Origin: Ignavibacteria bacterium RIFCSPLOWO2_12_FULL_56_21
Lineage (GTDB): Bacteria; Bacteroidota; Ignavibacteria; UBA10030
Direction of reading: 5' to 3'
NCBI GenBank assembly: GCA_001802945.1
Contig: MHAK01000123.1
Coordinates: forward strand, 662-45,282
Length of the DNA: 44,621 bases
The translations under genes were made by a program, and so were the position numbers. The notes below the pieces were generated by a model that worked only from the letters and a program-made list of their open reading frames with translations, did no database searches and had not been told where the DNA came from. Of the stretch, positions 6,853 through 15,146 are shown in pieces (the stretch's first letter is position 1; every line of letters begins with the position of its first letter).

Positions 6853-7752
6853 ATGAATCCCTCTCCTCCTTCTCATCCTCTCAAGTCAGACCTCATCCTC
6901 CTTGTCGGCCCCGGAGTTATCTGGGGCGCTTCGTTTCTGTTCATCGCAGAAGGCCTCGAAGCGATGGGCCCCAATGCGATCACGTTCTTCCGCATCTCCG
7001 TCGGGTTCCTGACGCTCGCGGCGTTTCCTCAGGCGCGTCGTTCGGTCGATCCGAAGCTCTTTTCGAAGATCCTGTTGCTCAGCATCGTCTGGCTCGCCTT
7101 CCCGCTCAGCATGTTTCCCTACGCCGAACGGCATGTCTCTTCGGCGTTGACGGGAATGTTGAACGGTGCGAATCCGCTGTTCGTAGCGGCGATCGCCTTC
7201 CTTATGACGAAAGAAAAGCCGTCGAGGGGAGTTGCCATCGGACTCGCTGTCGGATTCCTGGGAGCCATCATCATGGCTTTACCGACGGTCAACGAAGGGA
7301 AAAACAGCGTCTTCGGCGTTGTCCTGATCCTGTGCGCACTCGCATCGTACGGAGTGGCTCTGAATGTGGCCGGACCTATCCAGCAGAAGTATGGCGTTGT
7401 TCCACTCATTTGGCGGGCACAGGGACTCGCGATTCTCTTTACGGCGCCGCTGGGGGTGCCGGAACTTCTCGAGGCGCAATGGTCGCTCTGGCCGCTGCTT
7501 TCGCTGCTTGCGCTGGGTGCTTTCGGGACGGGAATCGCCTATGCCATGCTCGCGGTCGCGGCGGGACGTGTGGGACCGACGAAAGCTTCCGCGACGACGT
7601 TCCTCATTCCGCCCGTATCGCTGGCTCTTGGATTACTGATACGAAATGAGAGCGTCGCTATTCTGTCAATCGTGGGCGGTGCGATATGCCTTGTTGGCGC
7701 GTGGCTGATACGGAGAGCGAGGATGAAGCCGGTTGCGGAGAGCGGGAAGTAG
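6853..7752 (+). CDS. EamA/DMT family transporter
   Basis: A 299-residue inner-membrane protein with ten predicted membrane segments arranged as two EamA halves (roughly residues 10-130 and 145-285). The first half opens with VGPGVIWGASFLFIAEGLE, typical of drug/metabolite exporters of this family, and the second half ends in an ALGLLIRNE...GGAICLVGAWLIRR helix. The family moves amino acids, metabolites or drugs; the substrate is unknown. ATG 6853 is chosen because it starts just before the first helix, whereas an earlier in-frame start at 6811 would add repeat-derived residues. The gene stands alone between repeat elements. Confidence 0.88.
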   Translation: MNPSPPSHPLKSDLILLVGPGVIWGASFLFIAEGLEAMGPNAITFFRISVGFLTLAAFPQARRSVDPKLFSKILLLSIVWLAFPLSMFPYAERHVSSALTGMLNGANPLFVAAIAFLMTKEKPSRGVAIGLAVGFLGAIIMALPTVNEGKNSVFGVVLILCALASYGVALNVAGPIQQKYGVVPLIWRAQGLAILFTAPLGVPELLEAQWSLWPLLSLLALGAFGTGIAYAMLAVAAGRVGPTKASATTFLIPPVSLALGLLIRNESVAILSIVGGAICLVGAWLIRRARMKPVAESGK

Positions 7753-7790
7753 GTGATGGGTGATGGGGCGGAGGCACTTCTACCAAAACT

Positions 7791-7892
7791 TTCCAAACCG
7801 TCCAAACAATCCAAACAATCCAAACGGAGAGGCTAGAGAACAATCCAGTTTGGCCCGTTTGGCATGTTTGGCATGTTTGTCCCGTTTGGCAC
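7791..7892. repeat. 9-nt phased inverted-repeat element (CCAAACA words)
   Basis: The left arm has TCCAAACAA, TCCAAACAA, TCCAAACGG (7801-7827). The right arm has five exact 9-nt units, GTTTGGCCC, GTTTGGCAT, GTTTGGCAT, GTTTGTCCC, GTTTGGCAC (7848-7892). The arms are inverted copies and would pair into a long stem between the convergent transporter and TPR genes, so a bidirectional terminator role is possible. Confidence 0.7.
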
Positions 7893-7902
7893 GATTGCCC
7901 CT

Positions 7903-9420
7903 CTAGCTTTGCTGTTTCTTCAGCTCTTCCAGCTCCGCAATCCGCTGCTCAAACCTCTCTCGTTCCGCCGGCTTATTCCGCGAGAGCGTCCTATAGGCCT
8001 TAATGGCATCGTCATACCATCCTTGTTTCGCATAGATCTCCGCCAGCGTCGGCGTCACAAAGCCCGTACTTGCCAGCGTGTCGTCGCTCGCTGACGACGA
8101 TTGCGTCTTGGCGGAAAAGTCGATGACCGGAGTGATCTTCTTTGCCGACTTCAACTTCTGTGCAATATCCTCTATGCTTCCGCTCCCCGATACTGGTTCG
8201 GGCCCCGTGAAGGCCGGCCCGGAGAATCCACTGTCGGCGGGAGGCGTCTCCTCGGGTGCCGGGGTGCTTCCAAATTCTTCAGCCGGCGCGGGCTCGGAGG
8301 CGGGTGCTTCGGGAAGACCGCTGAAGTCCGGACCTGCAAAACTCGATGCGTCTTCCGGCGCTGCGGGCGCCGGTTCCGGTTCCTGGGTTTGGGTTGCGCC
8401 GAAATCCGACGATGCGAACGGATCGGACGCGGGCGCTTCCATCGCCGGTTCTTCGGTCTGAACTCCGCCGAAGTCCGACGTGGCAAACGGTTCCGCCGAC
8501 GGCTGTTCTGCGGGCGGCGCTTCCGACTGGGCTGTCTCAAATCCGCCAAATCCCGACGACGCAAAGGGGTCAACTGCTTCTGCGGCTGGCGGCTCCGCTG
8601 CTTGCGGCTCCGAGGTCATCAGCTCGCCGGCCTGCGATGCTGAAACCTCGCCGCTGCCGTTCGTGCCGGCAAAGAACTCCTCCATCGACATCGTTCCGGA
8701 CGGGCCAAGCGACGCTCTCATGCGCTCCGCAAATCTTTCGAAGGTCTCTTCCCCGCTACCCAGTCCGCCCGATGGCATTCCACTTTCTGCGGCGGCGGAC
8801 GGCACGCCAAATCCCTCGCCCCCCTGGCCAAAGGCTGCGAACGCTTCCGGATTTGGCTGCAGCGACTGCTCGGGCTCCGCGGTCATCGTGCCTGCGTCGG
8901 GAGCTACACTCGGAAGTCCAAAGACATTGTCAGTGGGCGGGGCTTCCGGAGTTGTGCCGGTGTCGACGGCGGCTTCGGGCGTTGAACCGCCGGTGATCGC
9001 GCCAAAAAAATCGCCTGACGCCTGCGGTGCCTCTGGCTGCGCCTGTTGTTCGACCTTCGCTTCCTGGACGGGAGCCGCACGCTCCTCTTCCGGAGGGGCG
9101 ACCAGCACCTGGTCGTCAGAAATGGGAACGGACTGGAGCAGGCTGCGAACGGAAGGGTTGGAGGGAAGCCAGTCGCGGACGACTTCGAATTCGCGGCGTG
9201 CCTCGCTGTACATCTTCAGGGCGATGAGGGTCCGCCCCTTGATGAGATGTCCGGTAGAGTAGAAGGGAAAGTTTGCAATGCCTGCGTCGCACACGCGGAG
9301 CGCGTCCTTCGGACGGCCCGCCGCCAGGTACGCATCGGCGAGTTGCGCGAACATGGGCGACTTGGCGTGCGGGCCCACCTGGCGCTCCAGCTGGGCGATG
9401 AGCTGCTGGGACTGGTTCAT
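7903..9420 (-). CDS. TPR protein with long Pro/Ala-rich acidic linker
   Basis: A 505-residue protein in three parts. Residues 1-95 form TPR-like helical hairpins (MFAQLADAYLAAGRPKDALR, then GHLIKGRTLIALKMYSEAR). Residues 100-420 are low-complexity Pro/Ala/Glu-rich and carry several copies of a DPFASSDFG-like unit. Residues 450-505 are a final TPR (TPTLAEIYAKQGWYDDAIKA) followed by a charged helix. There is no signal peptide or membrane segment, so it is probably cytosolic. TPR ends joined by a flexible linker suggest a scaffold. It is last in the minus-strand miaB-to-glycosyltransferase run, behind a repeat spacer of 115 bases. Confidence 0.8.
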   Translation of the reverse strand: MNQSQQLIAQLERQVGPHAKSPMFAQLADAYLAAGRPKDALRVCDAGIANFPFYSTGHLIKGRTLIALKMYSEARREFEVVRDWLPSNPSVRSLLQSVPISDDQVLVAPPEEERAAPVQEAKVEQQAQPEAPQASGDFFGAITGGSTPEAAVDTGTTPEAPPTDNVFGLPSVAPDAGTMTAEPEQSLQPNPEAFAAFGQGGEGFGVPSAAAESGMPSGGLGSGEETFERFAERMRASLGPSGTMSMEEFFAGTNGSGEVSASQAGELMTSEPQAAEPPAAEAVDPFASSGFGGFETAQSEAPPAEQPSAEPFATSDFGGVQTEEPAMEAPASDPFASSDFGATQTQEPEPAPAAPEDASSFAGPDFSGLPEAPASEPAPAEEFGSTPAPEETPPADSGFSGPAFTGPEPVSGSGSIEDIAQKLKSAKKITPVIDFSAKTQSSSASDDTLASTGFVTPTLAEIYAKQGWYDDAIKAYRTLSRNKPAERERFEQRIAELEELKKQQS

Positions 9421-9457
9421 GCGGAGATCAGTGAAGAGCTAAGAGAAGAAGATTAAC

Positions 9458-9525
9458 GCCAAGAGTGCCAAGCGCGCCAAGAAAGATTCCATACAATCCT
9501 TGGCGGTCTTGGCGTTCTTCTTTTC
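9458..9525. repeat. 9-nt phased inverted-repeat element (GCCAAG words)
   Basis: GCCAAGAGT, GCCAAGCGC, GCCAAGAAA (9458-9484) face CTTGGCGGT, CTTGGCGTT, CTTCTTTTC (9499-9525). The two arms pair with a short loop. It sits between the glycosyltransferase stop and the TPR gene start in the direction of transcription and may uncouple them. Confidence 0.65.
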
Positions 9526-9535
9526 CAACCTGCAT

Positions 9536-11056
9536 CTATCCGTGCTTCAGTTTCCTCGAGCCATACGCGTGCTTTATGGACAGCCACGACACGAACGAGA
9601 AGCCCAGGAAGTAGAGCATCTGGAACGGGACCGCGGCGAACTCCTGGTAGTATAATGAGGAAACCACTCCAAAGAAGCAATACACGGCCAGGAGAACCTC
9701 GACATACACGACCCAGTCCATCTTCTTCTTCACATACTTCTTCTCGCTCCACGAGCCGTCCTTGTCGGTGATATTGTATTTAGGCGTCCGTACGAACTCG
9801 CTCTTTTTCTTGAAGAGTGCCTCAAAAACCGCCCGCGAATTGTTCACCGCAAACCCCATGCTTCCCGCCATGAACAGGGGAAACAGCAGAATTCGGCGAC
9901 GCCAGTCGGTATACACCTCTTTCTGCGAGTACATGTAGAACAGGAACGAACCGATGAACGCAAGGACGAACACGGACATGAGCGCAAAGTAGGCCTCATG
10001 ACCCCCCTGGTTCTTGATGAAGATCAGGGGAACGTTGAGCACTCCCGCGAGAATGATGAACGGGAACACGATGTTGTTCGTGAGGTGGAACGTGGAGTGG
10101 ATCTTGACCCGCACCGGCATGTCGGCCTTCCAGACTTCCGGAAGGATCTTCCGCGCGGTCTCGATCGCTCCTTTTGTCCATCGGAATTGCTGCGACTTCA
10201 GTGCGTTGACCTCCGCCGGAAGCTCCGCGGGAGACGTGACGTCGTTCAAATAGACAAACCGCCATCCTTTCAGCTGTGCACGGTACGACAGGTCGAGGTC
10301 TTCGGTAAGCGTGTCCGAATGCCAGTTCCCCGCGTCCAGGATCGCATCCTTTCTCCAGATCCCGCCGGTACCGTTAAAGTTGATGAAGAATCCCGCCCTG
10401 TTCCGGATGTTCTGTTCCATCACAAAATGTCCGTCGAGCGCGAGTGCTTGCGTTCGCGTGAGGAGCGAATATTCGCCGTTGAGATGTTCCCAACGCGTTT
10501 GTACCAGCCCCACGTTCGCGTCGGCGAAATGCGGTATCGTCTTCTCCAGGAAATCCGGGTTGGGCACAAAGTCGGCGTCGAAGATGGCCAAGAATTCGCC
10601 GCGCGCATGTGCAAGACCTTCCTTCAAGGCGCCCGCCTTGTAGCCCGACCTGTTCGTCCGGCGAACGTGCTTAATGTCGTACCCAAGCGTCTTGAATTCC
10701 TCGACGGTCCGGTGGACAACGTCCACGGTCTCGTCCGTCGAATCGTCCAGTACTTGGATCTCCAACTTCTCTTTCGGATAGTCGAGCGCACAAACAGCCT
10801 CGATGAGCCGTCCGACAACGTAGAATTCGTTGTAGACTGGCAGTTGCACGGTCACGACCGGCGTGTCGGTGAGCGGCGGCTGGAACAGCACGTCGCGCCG
10901 TTGCTGCCGCAGGTAGTGATAGACCATTACAAACCCGTGGGCTCCGAACGTGAACAGAATGAGAAGGGAAATGAAATACAGGTACAGCACGAAATCGGTG
11001 AAGAGATCGTTTTCCAGGAATTCCTGGCGAAGCAACATGAGGTAGGCTATGGTCAT
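9536..11056 (-). CDS. Processive family 2 glycosyltransferase, membrane-bound
   Basis: A 506-residue inner-membrane enzyme. One membrane segment (about 24-46) precedes a cytosolic GT2 domain with all expected motifs: LDDSTD (Asp104-105), the DAD metal/UDP motif (160-162), TED catalytic base region (251-253) and QQFRW (289-293) that guides the acceptor. At least four membrane segments follow (about 320-345, 355-375, 390-410 and two near the C-terminus). The Q-x-x-R-W motif is that of processive beta-glycan synthases, and the layout resembles CslA/mannan-type or cellulose-synthase-like enzymes. There is no PilZ domain or partner subunit nearby. It starts 10 bases after lptE, so a role in an envelope polysaccharide is a reasonable inference. 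Confidence 0.88.
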   Translation of the reverse strand: MTIAYLMLLRQEFLENDLFTDFVLYLYFISLLILFTFGAHGFVMVYHYLRQQRRDVLFQPPLTDTPVVTVQLPVYNEFYVVGRLIEAVCALDYPKEKLEIQVLDDSTDETVDVVHRTVEEFKTLGYDIKHVRRTNRSGYKAGALKEGLAHARGEFLAIFDADFVPNPDFLEKTIPHFADANVGLVQTRWEHLNGEYSLLTRTQALALDGHFVMEQNIRNRAGFFINFNGTGGIWRKDAILDAGNWHSDTLTEDLDLSYRAQLKGWRFVYLNDVTSPAELPAEVNALKSQQFRWTKGAIETARKILPEVWKADMPVRVKIHSTFHLTNNIVFPFIILAGVLNVPLIFIKNQGGHEAYFALMSVFVLAFIGSFLFYMYSQKEVYTDWRRRILLFPLFMAGSMGFAVNNSRAVFEALFKKKSEFVRTPKYNITDKDGSWSEKKYVKKKMDWVVYVEVLLAVYCFFGVVSSLYYQEFAAVPFQMLYFLGFSFVSWLSIKHAYGSRKLKHG

Positions 11057-11066
11057 GATAAATGTG

Positions 11067-11591
11067 TTACCATCCAGCGACGGTGTCGTTCAATATGTCT
11101 TCTGTAAGCTTGCGTACGGCGTCGCGAAGACCTTCCTGTCGCTGAGAAAGGCCCCCGCCGGAGGGGTAGTCGCCATAGTTTGAAAACTCTTTTTCCCACA
11201 CTTTTTTTCGAAGCTTCAGGTCGTTGAAGGTCATCAGGACCCGGACTGTGATGCGTCGCTGTGAAACGTTTTCCCCGCCTTCCAAAACATTGGGAGCGTC
11301 CCGCACATCGACAATGGAACCCTCGAGCACGGCGTCGGCTGAACTCCGGTCCGCCAGTTCGAGCGTGGCATCCGTCAAGAACCGCTGCGTGAGCTCTCGC
11401 GTAAAATCATCGCGAAGCGACGGATCGCCGTATCCACTCGCGTCGTTGATTACCGGAATCGCGACGGTCTTGAGGTGCGGCGGGACGGTGCCGCCTTTGA
11501 AGGAGTAGGAGCAACCAAGGAAGAGAAGAAAAATCCATGGGAAATTGCGGATTGTGGAATTCGAAGTGCGGATTATCGGAGGCCGCCGCAC
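11067..11591 (-). CDS. lptE: LPS assembly lipoprotein LptE
   Basis: About 174 residues. A lipoprotein signal ends in LFLGC. The mature part opens CSYSFKGGTVPPHLKTVAIP, the pattern of the LptE family of Bacteroidota/Chlorobiota, and continues with an Asp-Arg strand pair (LRDDFTRELTQRFL, VLEGSIVDVRD) as expected. LptE plugs the LptD outer-membrane pore that inserts lipopolysaccharide. No ATG lies in frame close to the signal peptide; GTG 11591 is the nearest start and lies inside a heptad repeat element, so the first 17 or so residues are repeat-derived. Upstream ATGs would make the N-terminus wholly repeat-encoded. It lies between the sigma54-type activator and the glycosyltransferase. Confidence 0.82.
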   Translation of the reverse strand: MRRPPIIRTSNSTIRNFPWIFLLFLGCSYSFKGGTVPPHLKTVAIPVINDASGYGDPSLRDDFTRELTQRFLTDATLELADRSSADAVLEGSIVDVRDAPNVLEGGENVSQRRITVRVLMTFNDLKLRKKVWEKEFSNYGDYPSGGGLSQRQEGLRDAVRKLTEDILNDTVAGW

Positions 11592-11667
11592 TTTGCTATT
11601 CTGCACTCCACAATCCGAAATCCGCAATCTCACCATACTATTCCGCACTCCACAATCCCAAATTCCC
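11544..11667. repeat. 7-nt phased inverted-repeat element at lptE start
   Basis: The left arm has ATTGCGG, ATTGTGG, AATTCGA, AGTGCGG, ATTATCG (11544-11578). The right arm has ten unbroken heptads from ATTCTGC, ACTCCAC, AATCCGA, AATCCGC to AATTCCC (11598-11667). The arms are inverted copies. The element begins inside the lptE coding region, covers its likely start codon and ends 5 bases from the stop of the activator gene. Confidence 0.72.
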
Positions 11668-11672
11668 ATATG

Positions 11673-12797
11673 CTATTCCTGAAGCCCATACTCTTTGATC
11701 TTCCTATACAGCGTCCGCTCGCTAATATTCAGGTCCCGCGCTGCGAGACGCCGGTTGCCGCTGTGCCGTTCGAGCGCCGTCAGGATCATCTTTCGTTCCA
11801 TCTCGTCAAGGGAAAGATTGCCGTTGCCGTTTGACCCGTTATTTCGTGGCGCAGCTTCCGTCGCGGTCTCCGCCGTTCCCGGATGATTCAGCAGGTCTTT
11901 CAATTCGATCAGGTTGGACTTGATGTCCAGCAATGCACGATAAATGAGCTCGCGTTCCGCCTGTTCGACGCTCTTGTTCGTCACCACCGGAAGATTGCGT
12001 TCCGTTACCACCGTCGTTCGTCCTTTCAGGTACTTCTGCACAGTTCCCGCGTCCAGCCTTTTGCCATTCTCCAGAATGAGCATGCTTTCAACGGCGTTCT
12101 TGAGTTCCCGGAGATTGCCGGGCCAATCGTAGTCCATCAACAGCGCTGTCGCGTCGTTCGTGAACCCCGCGAACCGGATGCCGTTCTTGGCGCTGACTTC
12201 CTGCACAAAGTGGTCTACCAGCGGCGGAAGGTCCTCACGCCGGTTCCGCAGCGCCGGGAGATGGATGTTGACCGACCGAAGCCGGAAGTACAGGTCCGAC
12301 CGGAATCGCTTTTGCTGCACTTCGTATTCGAGCGTCCGGTTCGTTGCGGCGACGATCCTGACATTTGCCGTCCGTACCTGGCTGCTGCCGACGCGCGAGT
12401 ACTCGCCGTTCTCCAACACCCGCAGCAGTTTCACCTGCGTGGCGGCCGGCATCTCGCCAATCTCGTCCAGGAACACTGTTCCGCCGTCGGCTACCTCAAA
12501 GTAGCCCTTGCGCTGTTCAACGGCGCTGGTGAACGACCCTCGCTCGTGTCCGAAGAGCTCGCTTTCAATCAGGCCCTCCGGTATGGCGCCGCAATTCACC
12601 GTGACCATCGGCCTTTCCGAGCGGCGGCTGGCGGCATGGATCGCCCGAGCGACCACTTCCTTCCCGGTACCGCTTTCACCCGTGACTAAAATGGTGATGT
12701 CTGTCGGCGCGACCTGACGGATCGTATCGACGATCTCCAGGATCTCCGGCGAACGCCCGATAATGCCGTTCCGCCGTTGGAATTCCGCCCGGTCCAT
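11673..12797 (-). CDS. Sigma54-interacting transcription activator without receiver domain
   Basis: A 374-residue protein from ATG 12797, chosen because a longer frame would overlap the preceding gene. The AAA+ domain begins at once: Walker A GESGTGKE (40-47), Walker B TVFLDE (107-112), sensor region VRIVAATN and arginine fingers in [10 protein letters not shown]. The C-terminus is a Fis-type helix-turn-helix ([20 protein letters not shown]). There is no N-terminal sensor or receiver domain, so activity must be controlled by level or partner. The sigma54-contact loop reads GSFTSA (87-92) instead of GAFTGA. It sits between SPOR and lptE genes, suggesting an envelope regulon. Confidence 0.9.
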   Translation of the reverse strand: MDRAEFQRRNGIIGRSPEILEIVDTIRQVAPTDITILVTGESGTGKEVVARAIHAASRRSERPMVTVNCGAIPEGLIESELFGHERGSFTSAVEQRKGYFEVADGGTVFLDEIGEMPAATQVKLLRVLENGEYSRVGSSQVRTANVRIVAATNRTLEYEVQQKRFRSDLYFRLRSVNIHLPALRNRREDLPPLVDHFVQEVSAKNGIRFAGFTNDATALLMDYDWPGNLRELKNAVESMLILENGKRLDAGTVQKYLKGRTTVVTERNLPVVTNKSVEQAERELIYRALLDIKSNLIELKDLLNHPGTAETATEAAPRNNGSNGNGNLSLDEMERKMILTALERHSGNRRLAARDLNISERTLYRKIKEYGLQE

Positions 12798-12810
12798 CCT
12801 CTCCCTATCT

Positions 12811-13560
12811 TCAACGCGAGTAGACAATTGCGTCCAATCCGAACTTCTTTTTGACTTCGCCGGCAAACCGCCGGGCTTCATCGATGTTCTGAAATTCTCC
12901 AACCCAGACCTTGTGCAACTTCTTCCCATCCCGGGTCATCGTGAAGATATTCGAAGAATAGCCCTCTTTTTCGAACCGTTTCTTGAGCTCTTCGGCGTTT
13001 GCCATGGTCGAAAACGCCCCAACTTGAATGGTGTAGACGGTCGGATATTTCTCCACCGGGCCTTTGGGCGCGAGCACGGCTGGCTGCTGCACCGGCTCAG
13101 CCGGAGCCTGTTCAGCCTGCGGGGGCTGCTGCTGCGTCGTTTGCGGCTTCGCCGGAGCGGGCGGTGCTTCCTCCTCGGATGCGTAGGCGGAGAATGGATA
13201 CTCCAGTTTGAGCTGCGCCATCTTCTGTTCCGCCGTCTTGAAGAGCCCCACCGACGTGTAGTATTGGTAGAGCCTGTAGAGCGCATCGTCCGCCCATTCG
13301 CTCTTCGGGAAGTTGTCGACCACGCTCTGGTAGATCTTTGCCGCTTCCGTTCCGTCCGTCGTCAGAACCCCCTGGAGATACATCACTCCCGGGTTGTTCT
13401 GGTAGGTCGTCATCAGCTGCGACAATTCGGCTTTCACAGCTTCCCCTTGTCCACGCTCCACCATTTCCAGCCGGCGCCGTATATCCGGCTCACCCGTCGA
13501 CGACTGGGCATACAAGCCCGTCATTCCGAGCAGTATCAGGATAGCAATTCGTGAGCTCAT
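12811..13560 (-). CDS. Exported SPOR-domain protein with TPR-like region
   Basis: A 249-residue protein. Start ATG 13560 follows AAGGAGGG by 7 bases and gives a signal peptide (residues 1-18, ending LYAQ). Residues 25-125 form TPR-like helices ([20 protein letters not shown], typical of YbgF/BamD-like repeats). A Pro/Gln/Ala-rich linker (130-165) leads to a C-terminal SPOR domain (about 172-249, beginning [17 protein letters not shown]). SPOR domains bind peptidoglycan stripped of side stems, usually at the division site, so this is probably a periplasmic cell-wall-binding factor. It lies 22 bases after miaB and 13 before the activator gene, all on one strand. Confidence 0.87.
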   Translation of the reverse strand: MSSRIAILILLGMTGLYAQSSTGEPDIRRRLEMVERGQGEAVKAELSQLMTTYQNNPGVMYLQGVLTTDGTEAAKIYQSVVDNFPKSEWADDALYRLYQYYTSVGLFKTAEQKMAQLKLEYPFSAYASEEEAPPAPAKPQTTQQQPPQAEQAPAEPVQQPAVLAPKGPVEKYPTVYTIQVGAFSTMANAEELKKRFEKEGYSSNIFTMTRDGKKLHKVWVGEFQNIDEARRFAGEVKKKFGLDAIVYSR

Positions 13561-13582
13561 GTCGATCCCTCCTTGCCGTCGC

Positions 13583-14896
13583 TTAGTTCGTGGAAATCGA
13601 TCGCCCGAACAACGTCGCCGCATTGGCCCGCTCGATGATGTAGCGCGCATACTCGCCCGCACGTACGCCGTTCTTCGGGAACACAACAGTCTTGTTCGTG
13701 TCCGTCCGCCCGCAGAATTCGTGCATCGACTTCTTGCTCTCCCCTTCCACCAAAACTTCCACGGTTCGCCCGATCTCTGTTTGGTTCTTCCGGAAAGAGA
13801 TCTGCCGCTGTGTGTCGATGATCTCGTTCAGGCGCCGAAGCTTGACCTCGTCAGGAACGCTGTCTCCCATCGACCACGCCTTCGTGTTCTCACGGGGAGA
13901 ATATTTGAACGTGAACGCGCCGTCGAATTCGACCCCCCGGAGTAGGTCGACCGTCATCTTGTGTTCTTCCTCCGTTTCGGTGGGGAATCCGGAGATGATG
14001 TCGGTGGAAAGGCTGACGCCGGGAATCGTACGCTTGATCTTCTCCACCAACCTCAGATAGTGATCGGCTGTGTAAGTGCGATTCATCAATTCAAGGACGC
14101 GGTCGGAACCCGACTGGACTGGTAGATGAACGTAGTTGCAGATGTTCGGTTGTCCGGCGATGGTGGCGATGAGCTTGTCCGACATGTCCTGGGGATGCGA
14201 TGTCGTAAAACGCACACGGACCGTCCTGTCGACGGCAGCTACCGCCGCCAGAAGGTCCGCAAAGTCTTTTCCATCATCCCGGTACGAATTCACATTTTGG
14301 CCGAGGAGCGTCACTTCCTTGAACCCGCGGGCGACGAGGTCCTCAACTTCACGAACAACGCCGGTAAGCGAGCGGCTCCGTTCGCGTCCGCGCGTGAACG
14401 GCACGACGCAGAACGTGCAAAACTTGTCGCATCCCCGCATCACCGAAACCCAGGCGCTGACGCCATCGGTCCGGAGCGGAATGATGTCGTCATAATTTTC
14501 CACGCGCGACAACCGGACCGCGATCCCTTTCTCCCCCGTCAAAGCTCCTTCAACAAGATCGGGCAGCTTTCGATATTCGTCGGGACCGACGACCAGGTCG
14601 ACAAACGACTCCGTCTCCATCAGGTCCTTCCGCAAGCGTTCGGCCATGCATCCCAGAACGCCGACGACAACGCCTGGATTGCCCTTCTTGAGATGTTTGA
14701 AATCACCCAGTCGGCCATAGACCCGGGCTTCGGCATTCTCGCGGATAGCGCAGGTATTGACAAGGATGACATCCGCATCGGCAGGCGTCGCCACGTTTCT
14801 GAATCCGGCACCGTGCATGATACTCTGCACGACCTCGGAGTCAGCAACGTTCATCTGACAACCGTATGTTTCGACGTAGACCTTTTTCTGTTCCAT
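13583..14896 (-). CDS. miaB: tRNA-2-methylthio-N6-dimethylallyladenosine synthase
   Basis: A 437-residue radical-SAM enzyme that adds the 2-methylthio group to i6A37 of tRNA. The N-terminal UPF0004 domain has its three cluster-binding cysteines: Cys13 (YGCQMN), Cys49 (NTCAIRE) and Cys83 (LGCMAE). The radical-SAM cluster motif is CDKFCTFC (Cys156, 160, 163). The C-terminal TRAM domain (about 370-430) includes VEVLVEGES and CGRTDTNKTVVF. Length and motifs are fully normal. It is first in the minus-strand cluster, and a perfect palindrome lies 33 bases before its start. The role call is secure. Confidence 0.97.
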   Translation of the reverse strand: MEQKKVYVETYGCQMNVADSEVVQSIMHGAGFRNVATPADADVILVNTCAIRENAEARVYGRLGDFKHLKKGNPGVVVGVLGCMAERLRKDLMETESFVDLVVGPDEYRKLPDLVEGALTGEKGIAVRLSRVENYDDIIPLRTDGVSAWVSVMRGCDKFCTFCVVPFTRGRERSRSLTGVVREVEDLVARGFKEVTLLGQNVNSYRDDGKDFADLLAAVAAVDRTVRVRFTTSHPQDMSDKLIATIAGQPNICNYVHLPVQSGSDRVLELMNRTYTADHYLRLVEKIKRTIPGVSLSTDIISGFPTETEEEHKMTVDLLRGVEFDGAFTFKYSPRENTKAWSMGDSVPDEVKLRRLNEIIDTQRQISFRKNQTEIGRTVEVLVEGESKKSMHEFCGRTDTNKTVVFPKNGVRAGEYARYIIERANAATLFGRSISTN

Positions 14897-14928
14897 TTTG
14901 AGCGTCTGGTTAACAACAATAGTGAAAA

Positions 14929-14945
14929 ATTGTCATACTGACAAT
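14929..14945. promoter_or_regulatory. Operator-like palindrome between miaB and pta
   Basis: ATTGTCA-TAC-TGACAAT is a perfect 7-bp inverted repeat with a 3-bp centre. It lies between divergent miaB and pta, close to miaB. A TTATATTAA stretch about 35 bases further upstream could be the miaB -10 region, which would put the palindrome over the start of transcription, as for a repressor site. The binding protein is unknown. Confidence 0.4.
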
Positions 14946-15090
14946 CTGCTTCCTCCGTCATTAAGTTCTTTTAATATAACGGCTTCTGGGAGATTCGACC
15001 GGATTCATCAGCCCCTTCCTTTGACAAAACGACAGATGGGGTGGAAGGTTGGGAGACTTGAAGATATATTGGGGATGGTGCTTCTGCAGA

Positions 15091-15125
15091 CATTCGTCAT
15101 TCGTCAACCGTCATTCGTCAATTGA
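15091..15125. repeat. 7-nt phased array (CATTCGT) before pta
   Basis: CATTCGT, CATTCGT, CAACCGT, CATTCGT, CAATTGA lie in unbroken 7-nt register and end 21 bases before the pta start. The word is the same as in the repeats at 5641-5716 and 6180-6253. No inverted arm is seen here. The rest of the 14897-15146 spacer holds no gene. Confidence 0.55.
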
Positions 15126-15146
15126 TATTCTACCTCTCCTACGACC

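Noticed and set aside
7801-7892. CRISPR array
   Set aside because: Units of 9 nt with no spacers and no cas genes do not fit. The same holds for the other phased arrays.
9998-11107. Long plus-strand open frame opposite the glycosyltransferase
   Set aside because: It mirrors the GT2 gene in a GC-rich region, has Arg/Val-rich composition and no motif. The minus strand has all catalytic motifs.
12798-12929. Longer N-terminus for the sigma54-type activator
   Set aside because: It would overlap the SPOR gene by over 100 bases and adds residues without domain character.
14126-14941. Plus-strand frame opposite miaB
   Set aside because: It lies antisense to a gene with every MiaB cysteine in place.
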